From Deltaproteobacteria bacterium (GTDB taxonomy: Bacteria > Desulfobacterota > Syntrophia > Syntrophales > UBA2192): a DNA stretch of 5,818 nucleotides. The stretch lies in contig JAPLJU010000074.1 of NCBI GenBank assembly GCA_026388445.1, forward strand, positions 1-5,818, read 5' to 3'. Made by a program: the position numbers and the translations under genes. Shown here one piece after another: positions 5,768-5,818 of the stretch (within the stretch, counting starts at the first letter, position 1; each line of letters starts with the position of its first letter). The notes under the pieces were generated by a model. The model saw only the letters and a list, made by a program, of their open reading frames with translations. It made no database searches and was not told the DNA's origin.

Positions 5768-5796
5768 GGCCGTCCATGGTTGAATTTTGAACGGCC
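5768..5796 (+). terminator. Possible hairpin after the TauE/SafE gene
   Basis: GGCCGT (5768-5773) and ACGGCC (5791-5796) form a 6-bp stem around a 17-base loop starting 3 bases after the stop codon. There is no T-run, so intrinsic termination is doubtful. The loop contains the degenerate third repeat copy. Confidence 0.3.
5771..5794 (+). repeat. Degenerate third copy of the 3797/3886 repeat
   Basis: From CGTCCA to CGG this segment matches 3794-3817 in 18 of 24 positions without gaps, including CGTCCA at one edge, TTGA and TGA inside, and CGG at the other edge. It has the same orientation as the other copies. With one pair of short AT-rich cores, chance similarity is possible. Confidence 0.35.
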
Positions 5797-5818
5797 GTGC
5801 GGTATTCATTATAGAGTT

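Noticed and set aside
3755..5818. Repeat-bounded transporter pair as a novel mobile cassette
   Set aside because: No transposase, integrase or target-site duplication is visible, and the third repeat copy is degenerate. Kept only as a low-strength finding.

Overview
The window is about 57-58% GC by eye and carries six complete protein genes, densely packed on both strands. It has no rRNA, tRNA, CRISPR array or intact transposase. The combination of a compact CDP-alcohol phosphatidyltransferase, an ICMT/PEMT-type membrane methyltransferase, a short AsmA-like anchored protein, a lipoprotein MsrA-MsrB fusion, an EamA transporter and a TauE/SafE transporter points to a Gram-negative bacterium. 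A Desulfobacterota (deltaproteobacterial) host is my best guess, from general resemblance only and not from a search.

Layout. A near-consensus sigma70 promoter (21-50) leads into a CDP-alcohol phosphatidyltransferase (109-738, +). After a 93-base gap comes an ICMT/PEMT-like integral membrane methyltransferase (832-1446, +). These two may form a small membrane-lipid unit. An AsmA-like membrane-anchored envelope protein (1527-2348, -) converges on them. Across a 287-base intergenic region, divergently, lies a lipoprotein methionine sulfoxide reductase fusion, MsrA then MsrB (2636-3754, +). A 237-base gap follows (3755-3991). It holds two 18-base near-identical direct repeats and a very strong rightward intrinsic terminator. 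Next is an EamA/DMT-family transporter (3992-4861, -), and divergent from it a TauE/SafE-family permease (4995-5765, +) that starts with TTG. A degenerate third copy of the repeat lies just after this last gene.

How the genes fit together. Almost every product is in or attached to the membrane: lipid headgroup synthesis, a membrane methyltransferase, an AsmA-like envelope protein, an exported methionine-repair lipoprotein and two transporters. The arrangement nevertheless looks like ordinary single genes and pairs, not one dedicated system. I do not see a convincing undescribed multi-gene system. The points most worth a second look are the cysteine-poor MsrAB, the repeat family at 3797, 3886 and 5771, and the phosphatidylinositol-phosphate-synthase-like residues of the first gene.
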